Source: Bordetella parapertussis | GTDB taxonomy: Bacteria > Pseudomonadota > Gammaproteobacteria > Burkholderiales > Burkholderiaceae_D | Length of the DNA stretch: 46,225 nt | Reading direction: 5' to 3' | Assembly: GCA_945866125.1 (NCBI GenBank) | Contig: CAMBFZ010000027.1 | Span: forward strand, 1-46,225 | Shown here: positions 1-7,385 of the stretch, piece after piece | How the letters are laid out: each line of letters begins with the position of its first letter | Position numbering within the stretch: position 1 is the stretch's first letter | Notes under the pieces: generated by a model | Told to the model about the DNA's origin: nothing | The model's database searches: none | What the model saw: only the letters and a program-made list of their open reading frames with translations | Program-made: the position numbers and the translations under genes

Positions 1-1266
1 ATCCCTATTTTGCTGGTGGCGTCGTTGCTTGGATGGGCGGCGGTCAAGCTGATCCGGCCGGCACCGCCGGATACGCTGGTGATTTTGGGCGGTGCTGAAG
101 AGAGTAGTTTTCAGGTCACCGCGCAACGCTATGCCAAGAGCATCGCTGCGCACGGCATTAAGGTCAACGTGATTACTACCGATGGCTCGGAAGAAAATCT
201 GCGGCTGCTGCAAGATAAAAAATATGTCGCTGATGTCGGCTTTATACAAACCGGATTAGTGGAGGAAGAGAAGGCGCAAGGACTGATGTCGCTGGGTACC
301 CTCTATGTGGCGCCGGTCATGGTTTTTTATCACGGCAAGCAAACACTGGATCGACTAACGCAATTCAAAGGGAAAAAAATCGCCATCGGCCCCGACGGCA
401 GCGGCACGAATGTGCTTGCGATGAAAATGCTGAAGGAAAATGGCATGGGTACGAAAGACGCCATCCTGCAAAGCCTTGATGGCGATGACGCGATCAAGGC
501 TTTATTGGCAAAAAAAGTCGACGCGATTTTTGTGATGAGCGAGCTTACGCGTGGACGTAAGGTGCGCGAGCTGATGCAAAAACCCGGCATCAGGCTGATG
601 AATTTTGCGCAAGCTGACGGCTATCTGCGTCGTCTCAAATTTATGTCACGCCTGACCGCGCCACAAGGCAGCTTTGATCTTGGCTTGAATTTACCGCCGC
701 GTGATGTGCAGCTAGTCGGGACACCCATTGAACTTGTCGCGCGCGAAGAGCTGCATCCGGCTATCTCGGATCTGCTCATCGCCGCAGCTCGGGAGATCCA
801 TGGCAAGCCGGGTATGTTTCGCAAGTCAGGTGAGTTCCCCACACCGGTGGAATACGAGATTCCCTTAAGCGAAGAAGCCAAACGCTATTACGCCGCCGGC
901 GCGCCGTTTCTCTATAAGCGCTTTCCCTTCTGGCTGGCGAGCCTGATAGATCGGGTGCTGCTGGTGTTGGTGCCTTTGTTGATTGTGGTGGTGCCGGTCT
1001 CCCGTTTGGTCACGCCGCTCTACACCTGGCGCATGCGGTCGCGAATTTATCGGCTCTACGGGTCCCTGATACTGATTGAACGCGAGATGCAACTCGAACG
1101 CACACCCGAGCGTGAACAGCAAATTAAAGAGCGCTTGCAGCAGATAGAAACAGCGGTCGATCTGCTGCAGTTACCGTTAGCCTTTGCAGACCAACTCTAC
1201 GTGCTGCGCGAGCATATCGGGCTGGTACAGGCGCGCTTTGACAGCGGCAGGCAAAAGCCGGCGTGA
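1..1266 (+). CDS. TAXI-family TRAP transporter solute-binding protein, 5' end cut by window
   Basis: The reading frame is open to the first base, so the true start lies left of the window; the first in-frame start-like codon here (TTG at 10) is not convincing. The visible part begins with a hydrophobic stretch, probably a signal anchor, then a periplasmic binding domain with family-typical segments: an early LGG..SSF motif, a GPDGSGTN motif near residue 130 and VDAIFVMSELTRG near residue 170. A second hydrophobic segment near residues 305-330 is followed by a charged, probably coiled-coil cytoplasmic tail of about 80 residues. TAXI proteins bind small carboxylates or amino acids for TRAP transporters. 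A membrane-anchored C-terminal extension is known in some TAXI proteins that lack an adjacent permease. No TRAP permease gene is seen here. The ligand is unknown. Confidence 0.85.
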   Translation: MPILLVASLLGWAAVKLIRPAPPDTLVILGGAEESSFQVTAQRYAKSIAAHGIKVNVITTDGSEENLRLLQDKKYVADVGFIQTGLVEEEKAQGLMSLGTLYVAPVMVFYHGKQTLDRLTQFKGKKIAIGPDGSGTNVLAMKMLKENGMGTKDAILQSLDGDDAIKALLAKKVDAIFVMSELTRGRKVRELMQKPGIRLMNFAQADGYLRRLKFMSRLTAPQGSFDLGLNLPPRDVQLVGTPIELVAREELHPAISDLLIAAAREIHGKPGMFRKSGEFPTPVEYEIPLSEEAKRYYAAGAPFLYKRFPFWLASLIDRVLLVLVPLLIVVVPVSRLVTPLYTWRMRSRIYRLYGSLILIEREMQLERTPEREQQIKERLQQIETAVDLLQLPLAFADQLYVLREHIGLVQARFDSGRQKPA

Positions 1267-1418
1267 TACGGGTATCAACGGGCGACGTCTTCATGAAAAT
1301 CATGAGGCCACTTTACGCGAATCGGCGCTATGGCTATCGGCAGGCCAGCGGTATTCTTGGGCTGTGCTCTGGGTAGCCGGAGCGATAAACCCCCTAAAAC
1401 ACCTCTCAGGAGAACATC

Positions 1419-1493
1419 ATGGCATGGACCACACCAGCAGCAATCGACCTGCGTTTCGGTTTTGAAATCACCATGTACATCGCCAACCGTTAA
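1419..1493 (+). CDS. pqqA: PqqA, precursor peptide of pyrroloquinoline quinone
   Basis: This 24-residue ORF, MAWTTPAAIDLRF...YIANR, carries the conserved Glu-x-x-x-Tyr pair (Glu16 and Tyr20, in GFEITMY) that PqqE cross-links to build PQQ. A good Shine-Dalgarno sequence (AGGAGA, 1408-1413) precedes the ATG. The N-terminal W-T-T-P and C-terminal A-N-R match the family. The usual partners pqqB, C, D and E are not downstream: a strong terminator follows about 55 bp after the stop. The peptide is therefore expressed as a separate unit, and the modifying enzymes must lie elsewhere in the genome. A PQQ-dependent dehydrogenase is encoded about 650 bp away on the other strand, which fits cofactor supply for that enzyme. 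Confidence 0.93.
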   Translation: MAWTTPAAIDLRFGFEITMYIANR

Positions 1494-1548
1494 TCTGGTC
1501 AGCGTAAGCAAGTTAGGGAAACGTTAAGCGTTCTTAAACTTGCAATAA

Positions 1549-1577
1549 AAAATCGGCCTCCATGGCCGATTTTTTTT
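1549..1577. terminator. Bidirectional rho-independent terminator
   Basis: A perfect 10-bp stem (AAAATCGGCC / GGCCGATTTT) with a 5-base loop is flanked by an A-run on the left and a T-run on the right. It can end pqqA transcription on the plus strand and the Rap1a-like gene on the minus strand. Confidence 0.9.
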
Positions 1578-1616
1578 GTCCTGCGTAATCAGGCAATCGC
1601 CGGCCCGATCACTCAT

Positions 1617-1976
1617 TCAACGGCAGGGATACGCTTTATTCAGGCCACCCAAAATCACCACCAGGGCCGCCAGAGACTGTCGTGATGGTTCGGCTTCAAG
1701 TTGGTTGACGATCATCTCGCGTATGGTCTCGATCTCGACACTCAAGGGCAATTCGCACTGCCGCTCACTGCCTGCAGCACCCAGCGTGCGCGAGTCGACC
1801 ACGGCAAGCAAATAGCCATAGCAGGCAGCTTTGCTGGTGCCATCGATATTTTTGCAAAACGCGAGCAATTCGGTGCCGTTCATGACATCTGCCGCGGCCA
1901 CGTGTGCCGCTGGCGACCATGCCAATAACAAGCCGAATAGGGAGCGCAATAAGGGAGTGCGGACGAAGGTAAGCAT
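1617..1976 (-). CDS. Small secreted Rap1a/Tai-like protein
   Basis: A 119-residue protein. The start at 1976 is chosen because it begins directly with a signal peptide (MLTFVRTPLLRSLFGLLLAW, cleavage after AHVAAA). The longer frame to 2018 would begin inside the terminator hairpin of the neighbouring gene. The mature part has the pattern of the Rap1a/Tai fold: NGTELLAFC near the N-terminus, ACYGYLLAVVDS in the middle, and a final PC pair (YPCR). Family members include type VI amidase immunity proteins, but most such stand-alone genes have no known role. No T6SS gene or amidase is near, so an immunity function is not supported here. The gene may share transcription with the upstream dehydrogenase by read-through. 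Confidence 0.7.
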   Translation of the reverse strand: MLTFVRTPLLRSLFGLLLAWSPAAHVAAADVMNGTELLAFCKNIDGTSKAACYGYLLAVVDSRTLGAAGSERQCELPLSVEIETIREMIVNQLEAEPSRQSLAALVVILGGLNKAYPCR

Positions 1977-1998
1977 GTGGGTATCCAAACGGTTAAAC

Positions 1999-2027
1999 AA
2001 AAAAAACCCGGCACACAAGGTGCCGGG
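1999..2027 (-). terminator. Rho-independent terminator, minus strand
   Basis: A perfect 8-bp stem CCCGGCAC / GTGCCGGG (2007-2027, loop ACAAG) is followed on the minus strand by eight T residues (1999-2006). It lies about 115 bp downstream of the PQQ dehydrogenase stop codon and is the likely end of that transcript. Confidence 0.88.
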
Positions 2028-2067
2028 AAACCGGAGACTACTAACTACACGCGGGAGTACTACAAAC

Positions 2068-2113
2068 GATCCGGGGCAGTCTTTGCACTTCCCCCCTTGC
2101 CCTGCCCCGGATC
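2068..2113. repeat. Long inverted repeat in the 3' untranslated region of the PQQ dehydrogenase
   Basis: GATCCGGGGCAG (2068-2079) pairs perfectly with CTGCCCCGGATC (2102-2113) around a 22-base pyrimidine-rich loop. It sits between the dehydrogenase stop and the terminator at 1999-2027 and has no T-run of its own. A 3' mRNA-stabilising stem is the simplest reading; this is inference. Confidence 0.75.
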
Positions 2114-2139
2114 ATTCAAACGCGGTCCATCAAGAACAC

Positions 2140-3903
2140 TTAGTGCTTTGGCAGCTTGAAGACCATCAAGGAACCACCCTGTGGAACCAGAGTTTTGTTG
2201 CCCGTGATGTTGTCTACTGCGCTGGCCAGACGTTGTGCATCCACGCCCCAACCTGCTTGCACAGCGATGTACTGCTCACCATTGACTTCATACGAAGCTG
2301 GTGTGCCGATCACGCCGGACGGTGCTGGGAATTCCCAGAGCACTTTGCCGTTTTTAGCATTGAACGCACGGAACATACGGTCAGGTGTACCACCTGCGAA
2401 CACCAGGTTACCGCCGGTAGACATCAGTGGGGTCCATAACTGATCTTTAAACTTGTGCACCCAAGCCAGCTTGCCTGTGGTGATATCCCAGGCTTGCAGT
2501 TCGCCGATGTTGGTCTTGGCACCAGGTCCGAGACGCACGTTAGTCAGCACGCCATCAAGCGGGAAGCCCAGATAGAGTTCACCACGCTTGTAAGTCGCGA
2601 ACTGACCCTCGTCAATACCCTTTGGCAGCTCGGAACACATGTTGTTGTTCGCAGGGATGTAGAACAGGCCGGTTTGCGGACTATAGCTCTCAGGCGACCA
2701 GTCTTTACCGCCCCACAGCGATGGGCAGAATCCCGCGCCCTGCATCTTCGAAGGCTTCTTCGACATGTCGTATTCAGGACGGCCAGTCTTTGGATCGATG
2801 CTCTTGAACACATTGTTGCCGACATAAGGCCAGGCATTAATAAAGTTCATTTTGTCAGCGGTGCGCTCCAAAACCCACAGATACCCGTTACGACCGGCAT
2901 GCACAGCGGTATTAACTTTTTTGCCTTTGATGACGGTGTCAATCAGCAACGGTGGCGTGACTTCATCCCAGTCCCATGAATCGTTGTGGGCGTACTGGTG
3001 ATAGCCTTTCATTTCACCGGTATCGACATCAATCGCGAGCGTGGAGCTGGCGTAGAGGTTGTCGCCCTTGCGATCATCTGGTGTCCATGGTGCAGGGTTA
3101 CCCGTGCCCCAGAATGCCAGGTTGGTTTTTGGATCATAGGTACCGGTTACCCAAACCGATGCGCCACCGGTTTGATAGGAACCATTGTCAGGCCAGGTCT
3201 CGCTGCCTTTTTCGCCAGGGGCTGGAATGGTGAAACGCTTCCAAGCGGGCTTGCCGGTCTCAGCATCAACTGCCGCGACGAAGCCGCGAATGCCGTACTC
3301 ACCACCCGACACACCCACCATGATTTTGCCTTTGGCAGCCAGTGGCGCCAAGGTCATGTAGTAGCCACCTTTCCAATCTTCGATAGCGGTGGTCCACAGA
3401 ACTTTACCGGTCTTGGCATCCAGCGCAACAAGGTTGCAATCGGTGGTAGCCACATAGACCTTGTCGCCGTACAGTGCGACACCGCGATTTGTCGGGTGCA
3501 ACTGGAACAGCTCAGCTGGAATTTCTTTTTTGTAGCGCCAGATTTCCTGACCATTACGCGCATCGAGTGCGACGACCTGGTTGTTTGGTGCCGTCACGTA
3601 CATGTAGCCATCGTTGACGATTGGTGGCGACTGGTGGCCTTCTTGCTGGCCCGACGTGAATGACCAGGCGAGACCCAGCTTGGAGACATTTTTGTCATTG
3701 ATTTTTGACAGTGGGCTATAACCCCAGCCTGCGTAGTTGCCGCGGGTCGAGAGCCAGTTTCTTGCCTCAGGATTTTGCAGACGTGCGTCGGTGACGTTGT
3801 TGTAAGCCTGGGCCGCCGGCTTACCAGCTGATGGCCCTTCTGCCATCGCGAGAATTGGCAAAAATGCCAGTGCCAGCGCTGTTTTTGTAAAGCGTTGTTT
3901 CAT
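2140..3903 (-). CDS. PQQ-dependent alcohol dehydrogenase, lanthanide-type active site
   Basis: A 587-residue periplasmic quinoprotein of the methanol/ethanol dehydrogenase family. It has a Sec signal peptide (MKQRFTKTALALAFLPILAMAEG) and repeated W-motif beta-propeller blades (ALDAKTGKVLW near 160-170, AWDITTGKLAW, FNAKNGKVLW). Likely metal and PQQ ligands are Glu202 (GGEYG), Asn269 (GTGNPAPW) and Asp311 in the SWDWDEV motif. Asp313, two residues after the catalytic Asp, is the extra carboxylate found in XoxF, ExaF and PedH enzymes, which use lanthanides instead of calcium. At the position of the usual vicinal Cys-Cys disulfide only one Cys is seen (TTDCNL). There is no CxxCH, so no fused cytochrome; electrons must go to a separate acceptor. 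The Rieske gene upstream may supply one. The substrate is probably a primary alcohol. Confidence 0.9.
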   Translation of the reverse strand: MKQRFTKTALALAFLPILAMAEGPSAGKPAAQAYNNVTDARLQNPEARNWLSTRGNYAGWGYSPLSKINDKNVSKLGLAWSFTSGQQEGHQSPPIVNDGYMYVTAPNNQVVALDARNGQEIWRYKKEIPAELFQLHPTNRGVALYGDKVYVATTDCNLVALDAKTGKVLWTTAIEDWKGGYYMTLAPLAAKGKIMVGVSGGEYGIRGFVAAVDAETGKPAWKRFTIPAPGEKGSETWPDNGSYQTGGASVWVTGTYDPKTNLAFWGTGNPAPWTPDDRKGDNLYASSTLAIDVDTGEMKGYHQYAHNDSWDWDEVTPPLLIDTVIKGKKVNTAVHAGRNGYLWVLERTADKMNFINAWPYVGNNVFKSIDPKTGRPEYDMSKKPSKMQGAGFCPSLWGGKDWSPESYSPQTGLFYIPANNNMCSELPKGIDEGQFATYKRGELYLGFPLDGVLTNVRLGPGAKTNIGELQAWDITTGKLAWVHKFKDQLWTPLMSTGGNLVFAGGTPDRMFRAFNAKNGKVLWEFPAPSGVIGTPASYEVNGEQYIAVQAGWGVDAQRLASAVDNITGNKTLVPQGGSLMVFKLPKH

Positions 3904-4027
3904 AATGTTTGCCCCCTTGTTTTAGTTAGTCAGACAATTTTTGCTCTGCTTTGAAACGGACCTACGGTACTGCCTATTACCTTGCTGCGACTGCTGCTAC
4001 AAGATGCATCAATGCGGCGGATCCTAA

Positions 4028-4630
4028 TTACACGCCGGGCTTGGCACTGAGGCCACTGGCCAACACCAGCACGCCGTCTTTTTCAGCCAGCGAACACGAC
4101 GGCAACGCTCTAGTAGCAGGGCCCACGGCGACGGCGCCATTATTAACCGGATTAAATTGCGATGAATGGCAAAAACACAGCAAGGTCTTTTCCGAGGCCT
4201 TCCATTCGGTGACGTCGCAGCCTTGGTGCGTGCAGACAGCAGAAAAAGCCAGCACGCCATCTACCGAGCGGGCACGCGCTTCTTCGCTCAAGTCTTTCGG
4301 GTCAACCCGAACCAGTAAAAGTTTGTTAAGCCGCGATTCGCTACGCGGTTTTTTTGTGTCGATATCAAATGGATAAACCAACAGCGGCTTACCGCCCAAT
4401 TTAATATCCGACGCTTTGAGCGGGGTGCCGGTGTCGTCCCTCGTCGTAACGAGCAAATCACCGGCATTGATACCGGCCTTGGGTAATGCATCGGCCGCCG
4501 ACAAGTCGGATGATGCAACACAGCACAGTAGGGTTGAGGCCCCGGCTAACTGTAGTATTTTTCTGCGCTGCAGCAGCGCGTCGTCAGGGTTTACTGGATT
4601 CATGCGAGGTGAGGCATCTTTATTGAACAT
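4028..4630 (-). CDS. Tat-exported Rieske [2Fe-2S] protein
   Basis: About 200 residues. An N-terminal twin-arginine signal (LLQRRKILQLAGAS) precedes a hydrophobic stretch. Both Rieske cluster boxes are complete: CTHQGC and CFCHSS, giving two Cys and two His iron ligands plus the disulfide pair. The start is uncertain: ATG at 4630 or at 4603 are both possible, neither with a clear Shine-Dalgarno, and an upstream TTG at 4699 is unlikely. The gene lies 124 bp upstream of the PQQ dehydrogenase on the same strand, so the two are probably co-transcribed. Inference: it acts as periplasmic electron carrier or accessory to the dehydrogenase. It is not a bc1-type Rieske, since no cytochrome b or c1 gene is near. 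Confidence 0.85.
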   Translation of the reverse strand: MFNKDASPRMNPVNPDDALLQRRKILQLAGASTLLCCVASSDLSAADALPKAGINAGDLLVTTRDDTGTPLKASDIKLGGKPLLVYPFDIDTKKPRSESRLNKLLLVRVDPKDLSEEARARSVDGVLAFSAVCTHQGCDVTEWKASEKTLLCFCHSSQFNPVNNGAVAVGPATRALPSCSLAEKDGVLVLASGLSAKPGV

Positions 4631-4815
4631 AGTGGGTACATTACTTATTTTATTTTTTCGACTTCGCTCATACTGCAATTTTTTATCATGATCGGTCAAT
4701 TAAAAAAACAGCGGCTGAAGTGAATTTAATTGATGTAACTACTGAAAGTATTCATTTTGTTTTTTTGGTTTTGCAATTCACTTAACCAACCTTTATTTTC
4801 GCGTTATCCAAATGA

Positions 4816-5484
4816 CTAGCTTTCCTTTAATTTAGCCAACATAAAATCCGCGGCCTGCGTAATGTGCTGGCGTGCAAGTTGCTCCGCATGGTCGGCGTCG
4901 CCTGCAATAATGGCCTCCACCATGCTCTCGTGCTGATTCCATATATCTCGTGGTTTTTCTTCGCGCGTGAGCACTTCACCCATGACGCGTCGCGCATAGA
5001 GCCAGTGCGATTCCATCTCCACGGCAATCAGCGCATTTTCAGAAAGCTCATAAATACAATTGTGCAGCGCCATATCGGCCTGCACCATGTCATGCACTGA
5101 ATTATTTTTCACCGCTTCTCGGCCCTGACGGATGATCGCCGGCGCCAGTTCTTTCGCACGGGCCGCATTGCGTTCAGCGGCGCGACGACACGCCAAACCT
5201 TCGATCATGGCGCGCACGTCATACAGACTGGCGACATAGGTTGGATCGAGCGGTGCAACCAACAAACCGCGACCGGGCGCATCTTGCAATACACCCTGAT
5301 TGCGCAAGAGCAGCAGGGCTTGCTGTATCGGCTGACGCGACACACCCAGCGCCTGCGCAATCTGATCCTGAATAATGCGTGAGCCGGGACCAAACCGGCC
5401 CTCAACAATTTCCAGCAAGATGGCCTCGTATACCTGCTCGACCAACTTCGGCTGGACTGCCAAAATTTTCATTGCTGTCGCCAT
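4816..5484 (-). CDS. GntR-family transcriptional regulator, FadR/FCD subfamily
   Basis: 222 residues. The winged helix-turn-helix spans about residues 10-75 (IIQDQIAQALGVSRQPIQQA is the recognition region). An all-alpha FCD ligand-binding domain covers about 85-215, with metal-ligand-like residues in ADMALHNCIYEL, WNQHESMVEAI and RQHITQA. These regulators usually bind small organic acids and repress the adjacent catabolic genes. The gene starts 16 bp inside the 3' end of the ThDP enzyme gene, so the two are translationally coupled. The likely operator is the palindromic region at 7325-7355. Confidence 0.9.
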   Translation of the reverse strand: MATAMKILAVQPKLVEQVYEAILLEIVEGRFGPGSRIIQDQIAQALGVSRQPIQQALLLLRNQGVLQDAPGRGLLVAPLDPTYVASLYDVRAMIEGLACRRAAERNAARAKELAPAIIRQGREAVKNNSVHDMVQADMALHNCIYELSENALIAVEMESHWLYARRVMGEVLTREEKPRDIWNQHESMVEAIIAGDADHAEQLARQHITQAADFMLAKLKES

Positions 5485-7190
5485 GCTTGCTCAGACTGAT
5501 CCCATGCGGCCAATGCCTGCAGATCCGGCACCCAGGCCAATCCGGATTTCGCATCCGACGATGCGGCCTCGGGGGTGACCAGCACATCCAACAACGCGGG
5601 TCGGTTCGCCAGCGCGCGCTCGATCGCTTGCGGCAGATCCTCTGCGCGCTCAACCCGCTCGGCATGTAAACCAAACGCACGCGCCATCGCCGCATGGTCG
5701 GCAAACTGTAATTGCGTGCCAACGACTTTGCCATGGGTTTCTAACTGATCACGCACTTCGATCGCCCAGGCGCCGTTATTGGCCACCACGATGAGCACCG
5801 GGGCCTTGTGGCGTGCCGCGGTGTCGATCTCCATCGCATTAAATCCAAACGCGCCATCACCGGTGGCCACGACCACCGTCCGATCCGGACAGGCCAGGCT
5901 GGCTGCAATACCGAATGGCGTGCCGACCCCGATGCAGCCCAGCGGGCCCGGATCAAGATACGTGGTGGCAGGCAAACCAACGCGGGCAAAGCTGAGAAAG
6001 TCGCCGCCATCGGCCACCACAATGGCATCCTCAGGCAGCGCATCGCGTAGCGCCGACAACAAGCGGTTGGGATGCATCAGGCCGTCTGTGCCGGGTGCGG
6101 CGTTGTGCATTGAGGTGCGTAATTTTTCAGAGCGGGCCACGTGGCCGGCACGGGTTTGCTGCGCCCAGTCCAGATCCGTTGCCGACGCCCCGGCCGGTGC
6201 CATCGCAAGCATCGCTTCCAACACCGCCGCTGGCGTACCAAATAATTCAACTTCACCGCGACGGTTGTCGCGCAGCTCGGCCGCGCAATCAGCAATGCGC
6301 AGAAAACGCGTATCGCCAAAAATCGCCGGCGAACCATACGCGAGTTGGAAGTCGAGCTTGCGACCTACGGTGATGACGAGGTCAGCCTGCGTCATCACAT
6401 TGCCGCGCATCGCTGCCACCACAGCCGGGTGCGTATCCGGCACCAGACCTCGGCTCTCGCTGGTATCGAGATAGAGTGCATTAAGACGGGTAAGCAGCGC
6501 GCACAAGGCAGGGCCGCAACCAGCCGCACCACGGCCAGTAATAAATAAGGGGCGTTTGGCCGCCCACAGCAAGGCAACAGCGGCGGCCAAGTCCGCCTGC
6601 GCCGGCAATATCGTGTGTGCGGCACCGGGGGCGTAATGCTCGGCCAGCTCAAGCGCTGGTGGCACCAAACCGCGCAAGGTATCAACCGGAAAATCCAGAA
6701 ACACCGGGCCGGGCTCATTGCCGGCCTGTCCCTGCGCGCGACTGGCGGCTTCAGCCAGCTCCTGCAAAATGAGCGCAGGCTCGCGCACCGTTTTTGCATA
6801 ACGCGTCATCGAGCGCACGAGATCAATGTGCACCACGTCTTGTAACGCACCGCGGTTTTCCTGCTGACGGGGCGGCAGTCCGGACAACACCAGCACCGGC
6901 ACGCGGGCGATATGGGCGTTGGCGATCCCGGTCATGGCATTGGTCACGCCCGGCCCGGCTGTCACCAGCGCCACCCCGAGTTCGCCGGTGAGCTGCGCAT
7001 GCGCGTGGGCCATGTAGACCGCCGCACGCTCATCGCGCACGTCAATAATCTGGATGCCTTCAGCGTCGAGCCGCATCCAGATCGGCATGATGTGCCCGCC
7101 ACACAAGCCAAACACGCGGGTCACACCCTGCGCTTTTAAAAAGCGCGCGATCAGCGCGGCGCCGGAATGGGGGGAAATTGCCGTTGTCAT
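5469..7190 (-). CDS. ThDP-dependent enzyme, acetolactate synthase-like; candidate 2-hydroxyacyl-CoA lyase
   Basis: 573 residues from the ATG at 7190, chosen for its AGGA Shine-Dalgarno and because the family's N-terminus (SGAALIARFLKAQGV) begins there; the frame is open further upstream. The three ThDP-enzyme domains are present: a PYR domain with the catalytic Glu54 (VRDERAA), a central domain, and a PP domain with the GDG...NN cofactor motif (Gly444 to Asn472). It is not clearly a biosynthetic IlvB: no small subunit is beside it and the C-terminus (SSDAKSGLAW...) continues about 30 residues past the usual end. Pairing with a divergent acyl-CoA synthetase and a FadR-type regulator suggests 2-hydroxyacyl-CoA or oxalyl-CoA chemistry. 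That is inference; an acetolactate synthase or related carboligase remains possible. Confidence 0.8.
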   Translation of the reverse strand: MTTAISPHSGAALIARFLKAQGVTRVFGLCGGHIMPIWMRLDAEGIQIIDVRDERAAVYMAHAHAQLTGELGVALVTAGPGVTNAMTGIANAHIARVPVLVLSGLPPRQQENRGALQDVVHIDLVRSMTRYAKTVREPALILQELAEAASRAQGQAGNEPGPVFLDFPVDTLRGLVPPALELAEHYAPGAAHTILPAQADLAAAVALLWAAKRPLFITGRGAAGCGPALCALLTRLNALYLDTSESRGLVPDTHPAVVAAMRGNVMTQADLVITVGRKLDFQLAYGSPAIFGDTRFLRIADCAAELRDNRRGEVELFGTPAAVLEAMLAMAPAGASATDLDWAQQTRAGHVARSEKLRTSMHNAAPGTDGLMHPNRLLSALRDALPEDAIVVADGGDFLSFARVGLPATTYLDPGPLGCIGVGTPFGIAASLACPDRTVVVATGDGAFGFNAMEIDTAARHKAPVLIVVANNGAWAIEVRDQLETHGKVVGTQLQFADHAAMARAFGLHAERVERAEDLPQAIERALANRPALLDVLVTPEAASSDAKSGLAWVPDLQALAAWDQSEQAWRQQ

Positions 7191-7324
7191 TCTGCTTATC
7201 CTGGACATCAAAAAGAAAGGATACAGACCAGATAGGACCGCATCACGATCAGGGTTAAAGTCACAATCCCATGCAATGTTGCTCACAAAGCAATGGCGAT
7301 GAAGAAATATTTTAAGTGAGAAAT

Positions 7325-7355
7325 ATTGTATTCTGAATTCAGAGTGCAATACAAT
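7325..7355. promoter_or_regulatory. Overlapping palindromes, candidate GntR operator
   Basis: ATTGTATT (7325-7332) and AATACAAT (7348-7355) form an 8-bp inverted repeat. Inside it, TCTGAATTCAGA (7332-7343) is a perfect 12-bp palindrome. The element lies in the 195-bp divergent region, about 30 bp before the CoA ligase start. TTGTAT...ATACAA half-sites resemble operators of FadR-type regulators, although those usually have a much shorter spacer. Binding by the GntR protein encoded at 4816-5484 is inferred. Confidence 0.6.
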
Positions 7356-7385
7356 TCTTTTCATCAACATTTTCGGAGTGAACTA

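Noticed and set aside
1617..1976. Type VI immunity protein
   Set aside because: The fold resembles Rap1a/Tai, but no effector or T6SS gene is near, so I give only the fold.
7191..7370. N-terminal extension of the ThDP enzyme
   Set aside because: The extra residues cover the divergent promoter region and do not resemble a domain; the ATG at 7190 has a ribosome site and matches the family start.
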